64,000 bases of DNA. It comes from Pseudophaeomoniella oleicola (Eukaryota > Ascomycota > Eurotiomycetes > Phaeomoniellales > Phaeomoniellaceae). The position numbers and the translations under genes were made by a program. The notes beneath the pieces are model-generated. The model made no database searches. It was not told the origin of the DNA and worked only from the letters and a program-made list of their open reading frames with translations. Positions 46,215-57,737 of the stretch are shown here, one piece after another (within the stretch, counting starts at the first letter, position 1; every line of letters starts with the position of its first letter). The DNA lies in NCBI GenBank assembly GCA_003868215.1, contig QWDQ01000079.1, positions 29,647 to 93,646 of the forward strand, read 5' to 3'.

Positions 46215-48070
46215 AGTCTATGGATTGACGGCCAGCTTTACTACGTTACTACTACGGTATAGTACCCCTCCAATGGGATGGGACACGGATCTGCTCGACC
46301 CTGTCCAATCCAGTCCAATCCCGACCGTTCTTCTTCCCCGAAAGAGAGGATAGATGGAGTCGATACTATGGATGTACCGTTGTATTTAAATCCATGCTAA
46401 GAATACTAATTACCTCAATGAGTTATTATGAACCTTAATACCAAACCACCGGCCCAAGAAAACAACATGTTGGCTGGTAATTGGAGCGCAGCATGCAGTA
46501 TGTTATCGCACCTGGCAAGTTGATAGAATCAGGATCAGCATCAGCATCAGAGTCATTGAGTTATTGAGTTATCATCCGCGGCGGAAACCGCTATGACCTT
46601 ATTAACAGACATACGTCCACAGTGTGGTCCAACGGTTCGTGTGGAAATTACACATGGTTAGCCGAATAACGCTTATCAAATGTGGCGTCCGTTCGTCTCC
46701 CAAGGCTCACGTTGGAAGATCGATATGGTGGTTTTGGATTAATCTCAAGGCTTCCATTCCCGCCTCGATACTCAACTTGAAGGAGAACGGAGATTGCAAT
46801 ATACGGATTGGTTACATCACACATCCTTATGTTGCTTCGAAGCATGCTTACGATCCCACTGAGTCTTTGAGTGTGTTCTTCCCATCATACCGTCTCTTTG
46901 CTGGGCTCGACATCGGGAAAGGGAGTAAGAAAGAACAGGGGAAGAATGATGACCCTCGCTTGCTTCAAACCGATGCCACAACCAATGTCATATCTTCACG
47001 GAGACGTGCCCATCATAGAGGACGTTAAGGCTCCTCAGCGAGCGGTGCAGTATCGATATCTGATGAGATCGATCGTGAGCTGATGTTGGGAATCCTTACT
47101 CTGTGTTCTTTTCCAGAGGTTAGCCTAGTGGTTTCTTCAGTTCGCAGTTCTATGCAATAATTGAGGTCTACGTTGTTTTCCAGTATCTACCGTTTTTTCG
47201 GGTGCTTGTCAAAGGATTCCAGGACGGCCATTGCTCGACCAGAAAGGGAAGGTAGCCGACGTTATACGGAGCTTTAGTAGTGGTTTAATTCCTTCTAGAA
47301 AAAGAGGACCTCAACGTTATTGTACCATACCATAGATAGTACATTACAGTGCACTATGATATGGTGGTCAAATCCTGGTTCTCGACCCACTATCCGCCGT
47401 TACTACGGTACTTCGACCCTCATACCGAGCACAGCTAGACAGACAAAATTCCGAGAATGATCGTGGAGCATGTCCCACTACTTTTGTCGTTTAAAGGGAG
47501 GACTGGTTTCCAAAACTGTGAGAAGTTGTTAGTGTAGTATCAGCTTGCGCGGCTGAGGAAGGACAAGCAAGAAGGCCATCAGGTCCAGGTTAGCTATGAG
47601 TGATCGGGAGCTTGCATCTGATACCGACCGAGTAGCAACTCACAGTCCTGCTCCTGGCCGCAGGCGTCTCTCGTGGAACTTATCCAGCACTGAACAAAGA
47701 ATGTTCTATGATGTCCTACATATATGGAGAACAGAGCCAAATCTCCTTCGGTACACCGCCGTCGCGAAGAATCTGCGGCAAGTAAAGCTGAGACGGAGCC
47801 AGTAAATGCTCAGTGATCTCCCGGAGGCCGGCCAAACACGAGCCGTTGGCTTCATACTTTGTGTTTGCATAGTGGTACGGCAGCTTTTTCTGCAGCCTTG
47901 GAAGAAGGAGGCCTTTTGCGGCTTATTGACAAGTATGAGGGGGGCCAATAGGTGATGCAGGGTATCACATCACAGAATAGCTTCAAATCAAGGGAAGATC
48001 CGTATGCCATGTGATTTTCTCTCAAGTCTCATATGACACGAGATGTTTTTATTGTTGTACATACATAGGT

Positions 48071-48080
48071 ACCTAGGTAC
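48071..48080. repeat. Palindrome TACCTAGGTA
   Basis: Exact 10-bp palindrome inside the larger near-palindrome AGGTACCTAGGTACCT. Confidence 0.8.
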
Positions 48081-48299
48081 CTGTAGTAGACGAGAAGGTA
48101 TGTAATGAGTGTTAGATACGGTGCAATAGCAACCAGTGATCTGGGCATTATACGGTGTCACATTTACTTGGGCTATACTGAACTGGGCAATGTGTCTTTG
48201 CAATAACTTAGGGAATGATGAGTACAGTAAGGAAGAGGACAGGCCCACGCATCCTCTACATGGCTCGATGGGACTACGAGAGAGCCTTCATACCCAAAG

Positions 48300-48311
48300 T
48301 ACTACGTAGTA
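48300..48311. repeat. 12-bp palindrome TACTACGTAGTA, copy 3
   Basis: Exact copy in the 8-kb gene-poor region, with no gene nearby. Confidence 0.85.
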
Positions 48312-48660
48312 ACGGATTCCATGTCAATACTCCAGTTCAGAACCCACAAAGATCATCCACGTCTTCGTTCTATCTCTTTCCCTTACTTGATGGAACCCCC
48401 AAATATTACATTATCTTATCCTTGAAATGTGAATTGACGCCTTCCTGTCCGTAACTTACTACGTACACAGCATTAGCAGGTCTCCACCCGGAAGTTCAAA
48501 CGTACCGCCTCCCAAACAATCGGGAGCACCAAGTAGACGATCATTGATTCTAAGTTTAAAAGTGAAGCGTAAGAGTGCACCAGGTCAAAGACGCCGTCGC
48601 CGCGGGGAAGTCACGGATGCGCTTTGTGGTCCTTGTGGATCACCAGCTAACTACCTGGTA

Positions 48661-48785
48661 CCTAGTACCTACTACGTACTACGTAGTAGTAGTAGGTAAG
48701 GTAGGCAGTAAATGCAAGAGGATACCAAAGTATCATTCCTACTACGGTAGGTAGCGAGGTAGGTAACGAGGTAGGTAACGTTAGC
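48661..48785. repeat. Palindrome/tandem cluster around TACTACGTAGTA copy 4
   Basis: The exact 12-mer lies at 48677-48688, flanked by CTACTACGTAC and (GTA)n. About 50 bases on there are three tandem GGTAGGTAACG/GGTAGCGAG-like units. It is the densest local cluster of the dispersed motif. Confidence 0.75.
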
Positions 48786-51700
48786 AGAGCGACTTTTGCT
48801 TCAATACAATTTACTGACTTCATTTTTCTAAGGAGTATCATGTTTGACCTAGGTCCACTTCCCATGAGTGCCGGTCAGAAATTTCTTTTGGGCTGAAGGC
48901 TGTTGCTCTGCGACAGTTACCAACAATACTGGGCCTTAAGGTACTACGTAGGTAACCTATACCTATTCTACGAGTACTCTGATACGATTTACAAACCCAC
49001 CGAGTGTTTTCCATGCACCCAGTCATGAAGGCGGTGACAATTGTGTGAGCTTGACAGTTGACTTGACGTGCAGAGCCGACGGACCCTACTGCAAGGCGAT
49101 ATGCCACGTTCATTCAGGACTACGCCGACCTTTCTCAAACATATTAAAAAGGCGGTGATCAAGGAGATCACTAACGTTACACCATAATCATGTGCATCAA
49201 TACCTACCTAAACAACCGACACCATCTTGATAGACACAGCATAGACGTTCACAGAGAGTTTCCGACAACCAAGATGAAGCTCTGATCCCGTCCCCTGGCC
49301 CTCGCTTCAGGGTCACACAGCTCAGGATAATTCCGGAAAGTTCTGACGCATGAATGAAGCAGATTGATGTCTTGGTTGTTTGTCAGTACCGTAGTACACC
49401 TGCAAAAGTAGGCCAGTGAGCCGGTGATCCCAGATCAAAAGACTGGAGACAGAATGGATCAACGATGCAAACCAGCGCCTCGGGACCAGATTACCCACCG
49501 AGCCACCATAATTAAAGAGTCTAGCGGAACCTCTAACAAATCTTCTTCGCCGATCTTGCAATATGCATGTAAATTGGTCAGGAACAGGCATCTTCCAAGA
49601 TGATCGGGTTGTGCTGTTGTAGTAAGTTATGTACGGTGAGAGGGTGACCTGTTGCTGTCAAGGATGCCCAGCGGTCTTCTTCGCGAAAAGAACTGACCGC
49701 TTCCCATCGCTTGAAGTGTCGGTCAGGAAATTGTTCAAGAGCCACTCGACATCAAACATTTCACCGCCATGTCAAGTGCACCTTAGCAACAGTGATCATA
49801 GGTTGAAAGCTATGACTACAGGGATACATGCACGTATGAATTGTCCACGCACCAGTATGTGTGACCTAGAGCGGAAAGGAAAGATTTCAAGCGATCTTCA
49901 CTTGTGCATACTTGAGGCGTCAAGTCTTGGGTCGGACCGTTGCAGCATACGTGGCTGCCCATCTGCCTGTTGGCTTTTACGATACCGTAGTACAACATGA
50001 AATCAAGGTGGCTGGGGTGAAGTCCTGTCCATGTCATACATTAGCCACCACATCATTCTCCATGATCGTCGGTCAATGGACAGAGTTGAAAGCTGACAAT
50101 TTCTCGAATACCAATCAAAAGTCACAGATTTTCTCTTAGTCTCGGTTTCCGGGCATTCGAGACGATCGGTCAGGTAAAATGGGAGGGGAATGGGCAGTAC
50201 CATAGTAATTACATGAGCAACCAAGGGAGGAATACTGTACTCCCAAAGTCGCAATGTTTCCACCGTGGTGGATATGTATCCTTCCGCTTCCCATACTTTC
50301 CGACGCGACGAGCAATACCTAGGGAAAAGAAGATAAGACAGAACACGCGAAGATCTTTAACGAGAGTTTAAGACGCTCTAGAAAATATGATACATCACTG
50401 GCTTACCTATGTAATTATATATGGAGCAGATTGGGAGACCCAAGCAAAAGAGGAGAGAAAAAAGTCTTATCTGCTGAAGAATTCCAGTATTGATTTGTAG
50501 AAGCTGCTCTTCACGAAAATGACGCCTGACTCGAGTGTGTTTGCGGTCTGCATACGCCCTTTTTTCCCGGATGTCGAATCCCGCTACCCAGTAGACACGA
50601 TGACCGAACACCACCGACACATATCTGGCTCGCTGGGTAATTTGATATGTTTCAATAATAACGTAGGCCGAGTGTTTGCCACCGCTCGTATATTGTATGG
50701 AGTCATGTGTGAAAAACCACAGATCGAGTAATGATACCTTGGTACTTCTACCTGGAGATCCTCCCCTGGCGAGGGGGGGGGAGGGGGGTTATACGCCATC
50801 ACAGTAGCCTAGCACTTCTGGGTGAGAGGCCAAAGGTACCGACGAGACGGGCAATCTCGGAAACAACAAGTAACTTACGCAGCCAAATTGAGAGAGAAAT
50901 AGGGGTAACCTAAAGCTGTTTAAACCTGGACACCCAATAATAACCAGTGATCGAAATCTCTGATTCTTGCATTGAGGGGCTACGTTCGTCATGGCTTCTG
51001 CTTTACGACACTTAATTTGAGAATATTTCTCTCATGTTTGTTACTTTGCTCTTATTGATTATCAAAGTCTTCTCTACGGAGGACAGGTACGGAGTACACA
51101 CATCGGATACCAAGGTAGGTAATCGAAATGTGGGCACTTGGGTATACTTACTCTTTCGAATACGTACGTAGTCGAACCCCCGAGACCCCCCAACTTGGAG
51201 GTATCGAGGGGCAATGAACAACCATCACAATCAAGATCCCTGGGATTCCGATAAAGTGGGATGTGTGGTTTGCTTTTAGCGACCTTAGGTAAAGCTTAGG
51301 CGTGACGGGGAGAGCTTTTTTACTTCCCGCGGGAAGCTGGACTCTCCCGCAGATGGGGCTGTAGACTCCTCATGAGGAATTGTGATTTGTGTGATTTCAT
51401 AGACACTGGAGTTACGGAGTTACTATTTCAAAAGCTGAAATAGTAGATAATAATCACTGTATTTCTATTTCCCTGGTAATTTGGACTCTCTGCATCTCCC
51501 TGTTTCTCCCTCCTACCGCAGTCAATGATTCTCTTGTCTTTTCTCCCGGTTTCCTTTAAGGTGAGGCATCCACAGCCTCAATACGGGGATAAGGGTAACC
51601 ACAGTACAAGCACAGCAAAAGGTGGATAAATACACCCGAGACAATTTCTACCGTACTTTACCTACATATGGTACCTTTACCTGTAGCCCGGTCGACGTCC

Positions 51701-52808
51701 AGTAGCTTATTACATATCACTGCATCACCAAGTCACAGGGCTCGATACCCATAAATCCAAGAACAAGGCACGGAAATGAATCCAATGAAGGTTGATGATC
51801 AAAGGGAAAATCGCCATAGCTTGGTCCATTCATGCGTACTCCTCCAGTTGGTATACTACGAAGTACCCCTTGAGAATGTCGGTATTGTAAGAAAACGAGG
51901 TAAGATATAGGAGTCTGACCCATTTTGTGGACGTGGCATCTTTGATCTGCTGTTATGCTTAGTTGCTTGCCCCTCGGCTCTAGGCCACCAAACGGTTTTC
52001 TTGGTCATATGAAAAAATGCCCACCGAGATTCCAGTGACCGCCGTCCCGCCCGCGCCTAATATCAAATGTGCTCTTAACTAAAAATCTCTAGTGACCTAT
52101 CGTGACCAGGTATACCCTAAAATCCTACTAAGGGGGACCAGTGCCTATCTGACCTAACGCTGCTCGGTGACTTACCTATGGGACTGGTTAGAAACAAGTT
52201 GGTAGACGGGCACCGATCACAGCTGGAATTGTTCAACAGCTTTCTTGCCCACCCCTCCCCCCTCTCTTCTCCCTCTGGACACTTGGACCCCCCCCCCTCC
52301 CCTCCTCTCAAGACCTTTTTTTGTCGTCCATATCCCTCCTTCTATCGATCTATACACAAATCCTCCTAGAATCTTTCATACCTCCTTCACTGCACATTTT
52401 TCCAAACAACTCACCAGAAACTGCGAATTCGGTCTTCAGTTATAATATTTTAGTCGCCATATGTCGACATCCTAATAATTGTTGTATCAACACAGTCTAT
52501 ATCTACTCAACCTCATAGCCTCATTGGCTCGCTCTATCACGTGGTTCCGCGGCGCATACAGTAGTGTCTGGCCGAACTCCTGCCCGAATCCACAATATCG
52601 CACTGCAGCCCAGTCACTCATACTTCCTCCTAATCACGAAAACTTATCACACATCCCACCAAGGAATGGTTGCTGAGTACTCGACTCTCCGCCAACCGAG
52701 ATTTATAAAGAGCTCGTCGCTCTGTGGTGGGAGTTTACTGTGATATTTGCCGTCAGGGCCGCCACTTTCAGCTGTCAATCGAGTTCCCGCACGCGATAAC
52801 CAGCTGCA

Positions 52809-55497
52809 ATGGCGACCGCTGACCCCTCCACCGCTACTCCGCCAGCGCGCAAAACTTCGACGACGGTACCCGAGAAGAAATACAAATGCCAATTCTGCAA
52901 TCGCGCCTTTAGCAGAAGTGAACATCGAAGTCGACACGAGCGATCACGTAAGTCCTCTGCCTCTTCTTTCTGACTGCTCGATTGTATTCGCGGGGCAGCC
53001 TGATGGCGAGCTTCCCGGCAGCCGCGGGGTGAATACGTCTGGAACCAGCTGGCTGACTTGCGATTTCTGACAGATACGAAAGAACGACCGTTTAAATGCG
53101 CCAAGTGTAAAAGCACCTTTGTTCGACGTGATCTCCTCCTGCGCCATGATCGAACCGTCCATGCTAAAGATGGCGGCGTTCCGCTGGTGTCAGAAGGACG
53201 AAAGCGAGTACAAAAGAACCATGCACAGTCGTCGTCGTCGTCATCATCGAAGAATGTTGGGCCATCGAAACCGTCGATCAATATCGATCCAGGGACCCTG
53301 GAGCAGATTGAAGCTAGCAGCGATGGTATGGTCGACCTTGAAACTGCAGCCATGTTGATGACAAGTTTCCAACACAAGGCTGCAGCAATGGCTCAATTGC
53401 ACCACGATGGCGAAAGCTCAGAGCTCGCATTCTCTCCCGATCGCACAACCTCCCTCCTCGAACCGTCTGTCGACTATCTCTCCAGTGGCTCTGTGTTACC
53501 GCAGATGCCCTGGGACACCTTCATGACGCAACCTCACGATCAGAAAGCCCATTCGATATCGAGTATATCATCGCAAGATACGCCACTCTCCCAGACGCAC
53601 TTCCCAAGCATGGGCACGATCAATCCTCATCAGACGCAACTACCATCTATTTTGGATCAACATGGTCCATTCAGCCATGTTCTTGCTCCTGCTTTTCCTT
53701 CGTTGACTGACTCCCTCCCAGTATCTGGCAGTCCTACGCCGAATGCGTTATCTCCATTCCTCGCGATGGAAGGTCCTGTATCTCCTGTCAATTATCGCAA
53801 GTCTCCTGGCCCCAGTCAAGCACTAACCCTACCCAAAGCACCCCAAGTATCAAGTGACGAAGAGATGAAGGCTATCACAGAGCGACTCGCCGCTGCTGGT
53901 GTTCAACTTCCCAACAAGGAGACCTTTAACCAATACCTCTCAACCTACTTCACGTTGTTCCACCATCATAATCCGTTCCTCCATCCTGCCTCATTCAAAG
54001 CTCAACAGACCGAGCCTGCCCTCCTTTGTGCCGTGCTCTCTATAGGTGCCCTGTATAGTTTCCACGAGGAACAAGCATATCTCCTACACAATGGTTCGAA
54101 GAAGCTAGTCAACGAATTCCTTCAGAACAAGGAAAATTTTGATTCCCGAAAGTGTCCACTCTGGACCATGCAAAGCACGCTACTAAACATGATCTTCGAG
54201 AGCTGGAGTGGCGGTCCATCGGGCCTTGAATGGGCATGTTCCATCAAGAGTCTCCTTGCCAACGTACGTATTGAACGGCCGTTTTCTCTTGTTCGTCTCT
54301 AACGTGTGCGACAGATGGTTGCCGGGAACAAATATGAATTGAAACTGAGAACTGAAGCCCGCGGTGATTCATCTCCATCGCATGCTGAGTGGGTCGTGGA
54401 TGAGAGCTGCCGCCGAACTTACTATGCAGTCTACATATTTTTTGGCATGTTGACTATGAGCTACAACCACACTCCAGCAATCAGCTTCAACGAGTTTGAT
54501 TCCCTTGAGTTGCCGTCATCAGAGTCGTTATGGAGTCTCGAGATTGGCGACGAGCATCAGTGGCGCGACTCACTTGCGGCCTCGACTATTATCTCCGTTC
54601 GTCAGGCCTACGATAGCTTGTTTCAAGGAGAGGCCATTCGCTACAGCGCTTTTGCCACCCGTGTGATGATAAATGCTTTGTCATTGGAAGTTTGGAACCT
54701 CCGTAGGAGCTTTGAGTCTCTACAAGATGTTGTGTTGGAGTGGAAGATCCGGATCGCGCTGGAGACATGGGAATCGTCATTGGACTTATGTGAACCCGAG
54801 ACCATCGTTGTCCCTCTCAGCACCCCGCACAAAGGCCACCCATTGATATTCAATGCTATGGCAGTACATCGGAATACACGCGCTCGTCTTGAGGTGGACC
54901 TCAAGAACGTTCAAGAAGCTTTGCGATACCATAATTCATACGAAGTTGCAGCAGCCATGACTGGGTCTCGAGACGCCGTCAAGCGATCTGATGAGATGAT
55001 CAAGGTCATTGAGCAATGCGTTGAATGTATAGAAATAGCCGCCATGCAAGGCATCAACTGGGTTGCAAAGACGTCTGGGACCAACTGGTCCATCGAACAT
55101 CCGCTTTGCGGCATTGATCTTATGATTATCCTTAGTCTTTGGCTCTGGCGCCTAGAGCACGAAGAAGAGGGTGCGACCGATGAAGAGGTTACCATGTACA
55201 ACAGAGTTCGCAATCTGTTCGATGACGATGCGCTTGAGACTTATGGCCCTAAGCTGTGCTCGACAGTTGCAAGAGTATGGGGTAGTATGTTTGACAACGG
55301 TGTCGTATGGGGGTAAGCCATTCCCAGCATCCTCACTTGAAGATTTACTGATTTGCGACTGCAGAATTTCAAAGCTCATGGGCGAATCTTTCAAGCTTCA
55401 CGGTCAAGCTCTCGTTGGTCATGAAGATGAAGTCCCTTCGGCTGATGCGAACATGAATGGTGTCATGGAAACTCTTCAGTTGAACGGATCTTATTAG
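52809..55497 (+). CDS. C2H2 transcription factor with fungal regulatory domain
   Basis: Four exons, 52809-52947, 53074-54263, 54315-55312 and 55365-55497, give 819 residues. Two tandem C2H2 fingers lie at about residues 25-80 (YKCQFCNRAFSRSEHRSRH, then FKCAKCKSTFVRRDLLLRH). Intron 1 (126 nt) splits the linker His between them. A long Ser/Pro-rich segment follows. A fungal_trans-type regulatory domain starts near residue 310 (YLSTYFTLFHHHNPFLHPAS) and runs to about 600. The combination of two C2H2 fingers with the domain usually found on Zn2Cys6 factors is a recognised fungal class of nuclear regulators. Targets cannot be told from sequence. Introns 2 and 3 are 51 and 52 nt. Confidence 0.92.
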
Positions 55498-56399
55498 ATG
55501 GAGCTCAAACCCCCGGTCCGGTACCACCGATTCTCTTCGACATTTGTACAACATTTCAGCTAGTCTCTCCCCTCAGCATCTGACATGTTTGACGATACCC
55601 TATTTTCGAGATTTGTGCTCAGTCGGTTGCCTCATTAGTGTGCACCTTCTCGGGTTTATGTTTGGAACACATTCGTTTGCGAATCTTTTTCGGCGATTCC
55701 TTTGTCAAAAGCATTTTCGGCGTGATTTGGATACATCATGGATTGGCCAAGTGGCCGGGTTTATGGAGGCTTTAACGATGGCAGCCTTGGGCGCTTGTGG
55801 AGTATGAACATACATACTAAGGAGGTTTAGGTCTTTGCGTTACAATGGAAAACGAGTTGTCGTCGCTTTTATTTGAGGGGTGAAGCCGGCGTTACATGGC
55901 CCCTATATCGATGCGTTAGGTAGATAGACTGAGTCGCTTGTTGGACTCATCAGCTGGACCTGCAGTTCCTACTGGGCAATAATGATCTGCCCTTGTTTAG
56001 CTATCTCTCAGTCAAATCATCATATCAGTTCCTTTCACCTGTTCCATCAATTGCTGTCTATATGGAAATTTCCCTAATGATGTGGTTCGGGTGTTCAGGG
56101 GACCCGGCCCCACAAGTTGTCTTGCGTTGAGTGTTGGTCGATACTCTTGTAACGTGGCACATGCAATCTTCTGCTGACAATGCTCATAACAACTTTTCTT
56201 CCATGACAATCTATTCGTGGATGCGCATACTCTCCTTGTAGACCATACTTCTCTCGTGTACGAAGGCATACAGCATCATTCCCAGTATACCCGGAAATGA
56301 CAATATAAATTTCGTCTGGCGCCGAATTTCATCGACGTCATCGGTTGAACCCGTTGCGACCTTCTACCCGCCTATCTTGCCCAAGCGCATCTCATCACT
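55498..56399. other. Intergenic region between C2H2 factor and E2 gene
   Basis: About 900 bases with the 3' UTR of the transcription factor and the promoter of the E2 gene. No gene is supported. Confidence 0.5.
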
Positions 56400-57500
56400 A
56401 TGCCGCAATCACCAACATTGCGCCGGCTCATGCGCGAGTCTCGTGAACTCTCTCCCAACCCTCCATCTCCTATAGTACCGAATCCTACATTTCATGCTGG
56501 ACCGTTGTCCTCCAACCTCCATGAGTGGCACTTCACCCTCCTCGGCCCCCCTTCAACCCCGTACGCTGGTGGGATATATCATGGCCGCATCGTCCTCCCT
56601 CCAACCTATCCCCTCCGTCCACCATCCTTCCGCTTCTTGACCCCATCCGGCCGCTTTGAGGTAAATCGCGAAATCTGTCTTAGCATCAGCGGCTTTCATG
56701 AAGAAAGTTGGCAGCCCGCTTGGGGTGTGAGACTGGCCTTGACGGCGCTTCGGGTGTTCATGACGGAGGAAGGGAAAGGGCAGATTGGTGGGTTGGAGGC
56801 CAGCGAGGAAGTTAGAAAACAGTTGGCACAGAGGAGTAGGCGGTGGGCATGTAGTGGGTGTGAGACAGGTGGGAAGACCAACGAAGAGATCATGAAGGAG
56901 TGGTGGCAGTGTTGTAAGGAAAAGGGTGTTCAGGTTGGAGACGATGGCGAAGTTATCGAGGGTACTGGCGGGCAGCCTGACGAGATACCTGAGGAGTTAA
57001 AGTTGGGCTATCGCGACGAATTAGGGCAGGGGCAAGCTGATGACAATCAAGCTGGGACTTCAAGACAGAGCAGCTCGAAGGAAGACTCTTTACCAGAGCC
57101 GACGCTGACAGCTGCTGCTGAGGAGCAAAGGCAGCCAGAAACACTGGAAGACGGCGCACCCCCCACTATCAACACCTCCCCTTCACCCCCAAACCCACAA
57201 CCTTCAATCCCCCAACCTGCTAGGAATCCCCCATCGGAAGTACAAGGAGCGAGCGCCTACACATCCCGAGTGCCCCTGGAACCAGCATCTGCAGCCGGTC
57301 AAGACTCTCGTAATCCTCAACCAAGACAGAGGACCGCTCCTCGAACCCCAAGCTCCGCCCAACCCATACAGACCCAGCAGCAACGACGCAACGGAGCGGG
57401 TCTAGAGTTAGAGCACGCTTCTACACCATATCTGGACAAAGCTATATCAGGAGTGATCATTGCATTGTTTCTCATGGTATTAAAGAAGATCTTCGTCTAG
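56400..57500 (+). CDS. ER tail-anchored ubiquitin-conjugating enzyme (UBE2J/Ubc6 type)
   Basis: A 366-residue intronless protein. The UBC fold spans about residues 4-150. Its catalytic Cys is C93 in REICLSISGFHEESWQP, with the TPSGRFE segment before it. This is the arrangement of the Ubc6/UBE2J class, which lacks the usual HPN layout. A long disordered Pro/Gln/Ser-rich linker follows, and a single C-terminal helix (about 347-365, AISGVIIALFLMVL) ends KKIFV, a tail anchor. Such enzymes sit on the cytosolic face of the ER and ubiquitinate misfolded proteins in ERAD. The coding strand is C-rich before about 56700 and G-rich after. Confidence 0.92.
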   Translation: MPQSPTLRRLMRESRELSPNPPSPIVPNPTFHAGPLSSNLHEWHFTLLGPPSTPYAGGIYHGRIVLPPTYPLRPPSFRFLTPSGRFEVNREICLSISGFHEESWQPAWGVRLALTALRVFMTEEGKGQIGGLEASEEVRKQLAQRSRRWACSGCETGGKTNEEIMKEWWQCCKEKGVQVGDDGEVIEGTGGQPDEIPEELKLGYRDELGQGQADDNQAGTSRQSSSKEDSLPEPTLTAAAEEQRQPETLEDGAPPTINTSPSPPNPQPSIPQPARNPPSEVQGASAYTSRVPLEPASAAGQDSRNPQPRQRTAPRTPSSAQPIQTQQQRRNGAGLELEHASTPYLDKAISGVIIALFLMVLKKIFV

Positions 57501-57737
57501 TTCACGTGATGCTGCTGCGAATTTGTCTTCCATGATGCATTTCCAGCTATTAATCACGACCGTGGCGCCTTCCTTGCAAACAATGGCATGAACTTCTTGA
57601 TATCGCTTCAGGCCGAACCCAGGCTTGGTCGTTATAATAAATGTCAACAAGGCAAAGAGCGGCAGGGAAGCAACCCGTTTCCACTCCGACCAATTGCCAA
57701 CGTCATACCATCGTTGATGCAACCACAAGCTATCCAT
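57480..57737 (-). CDS. Possible small protein antisense to the E2 3' end (weak)
   Basis: An 85-codon minus-strand frame starting MDSLWLHQRWYDVGNW, with one hydrophobic stretch (LPLFALLTFIITT) and an acidic end (ELDEDLL). It overlaps the E2 stop by 21 bases. An upstream frame at 57841-58050 (MVDSAPSDPVSRTVFFDDGG...) might be an earlier exon, but no clear splice pair was found. No family is recognised and it could be chance. Confidence 0.25.
   Translation of the reverse strand: MDSLWLHQRWYDVGNWSEWKRVASLPLFALLTFIITTKPGFGLKRYQEVHAIVCKEGATVVINSWKCIMEDKFAAASRELDEDLL

Larger units (their letters stand above)
44801..52808. other. 8-kb gene-poor region upstream of Cdc25 and the C2H2 factor
   Basis: Divergent spacer of 8 kb with no supportable gene. 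It has a (GTT)n run near 44899-44919 close to the Cdc25 start. Three copies of TACTACGTAGTA and one TACCTAGGTA lie here. There is a cluster of GTAGGTA/CGAGGTAGGTAAC units at 48741-48781 and a C-run near 52280-52300. The frames at 46624-47028 and 47596-47805 are open but lack recognisable domains. It may contain long leaders of both regulatory genes, non-coding RNA, or decayed sequence. Confidence 0.55.

Noticed and set aside
46624-47028. 134-codon plus-strand frame with NGDCNIRIGYITHP, faintly like a dienelactone hydrolase segment
   Set aside because: The resemblance covers about 15 residues only. No nucleophile motif, no second block and no splice partners are seen, so it is at best a relic.
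47596-47805. 69-codon frame beginning MSDRELASDTD
   Set aside because: Plausible start but no recognisable domain and no supporting context.
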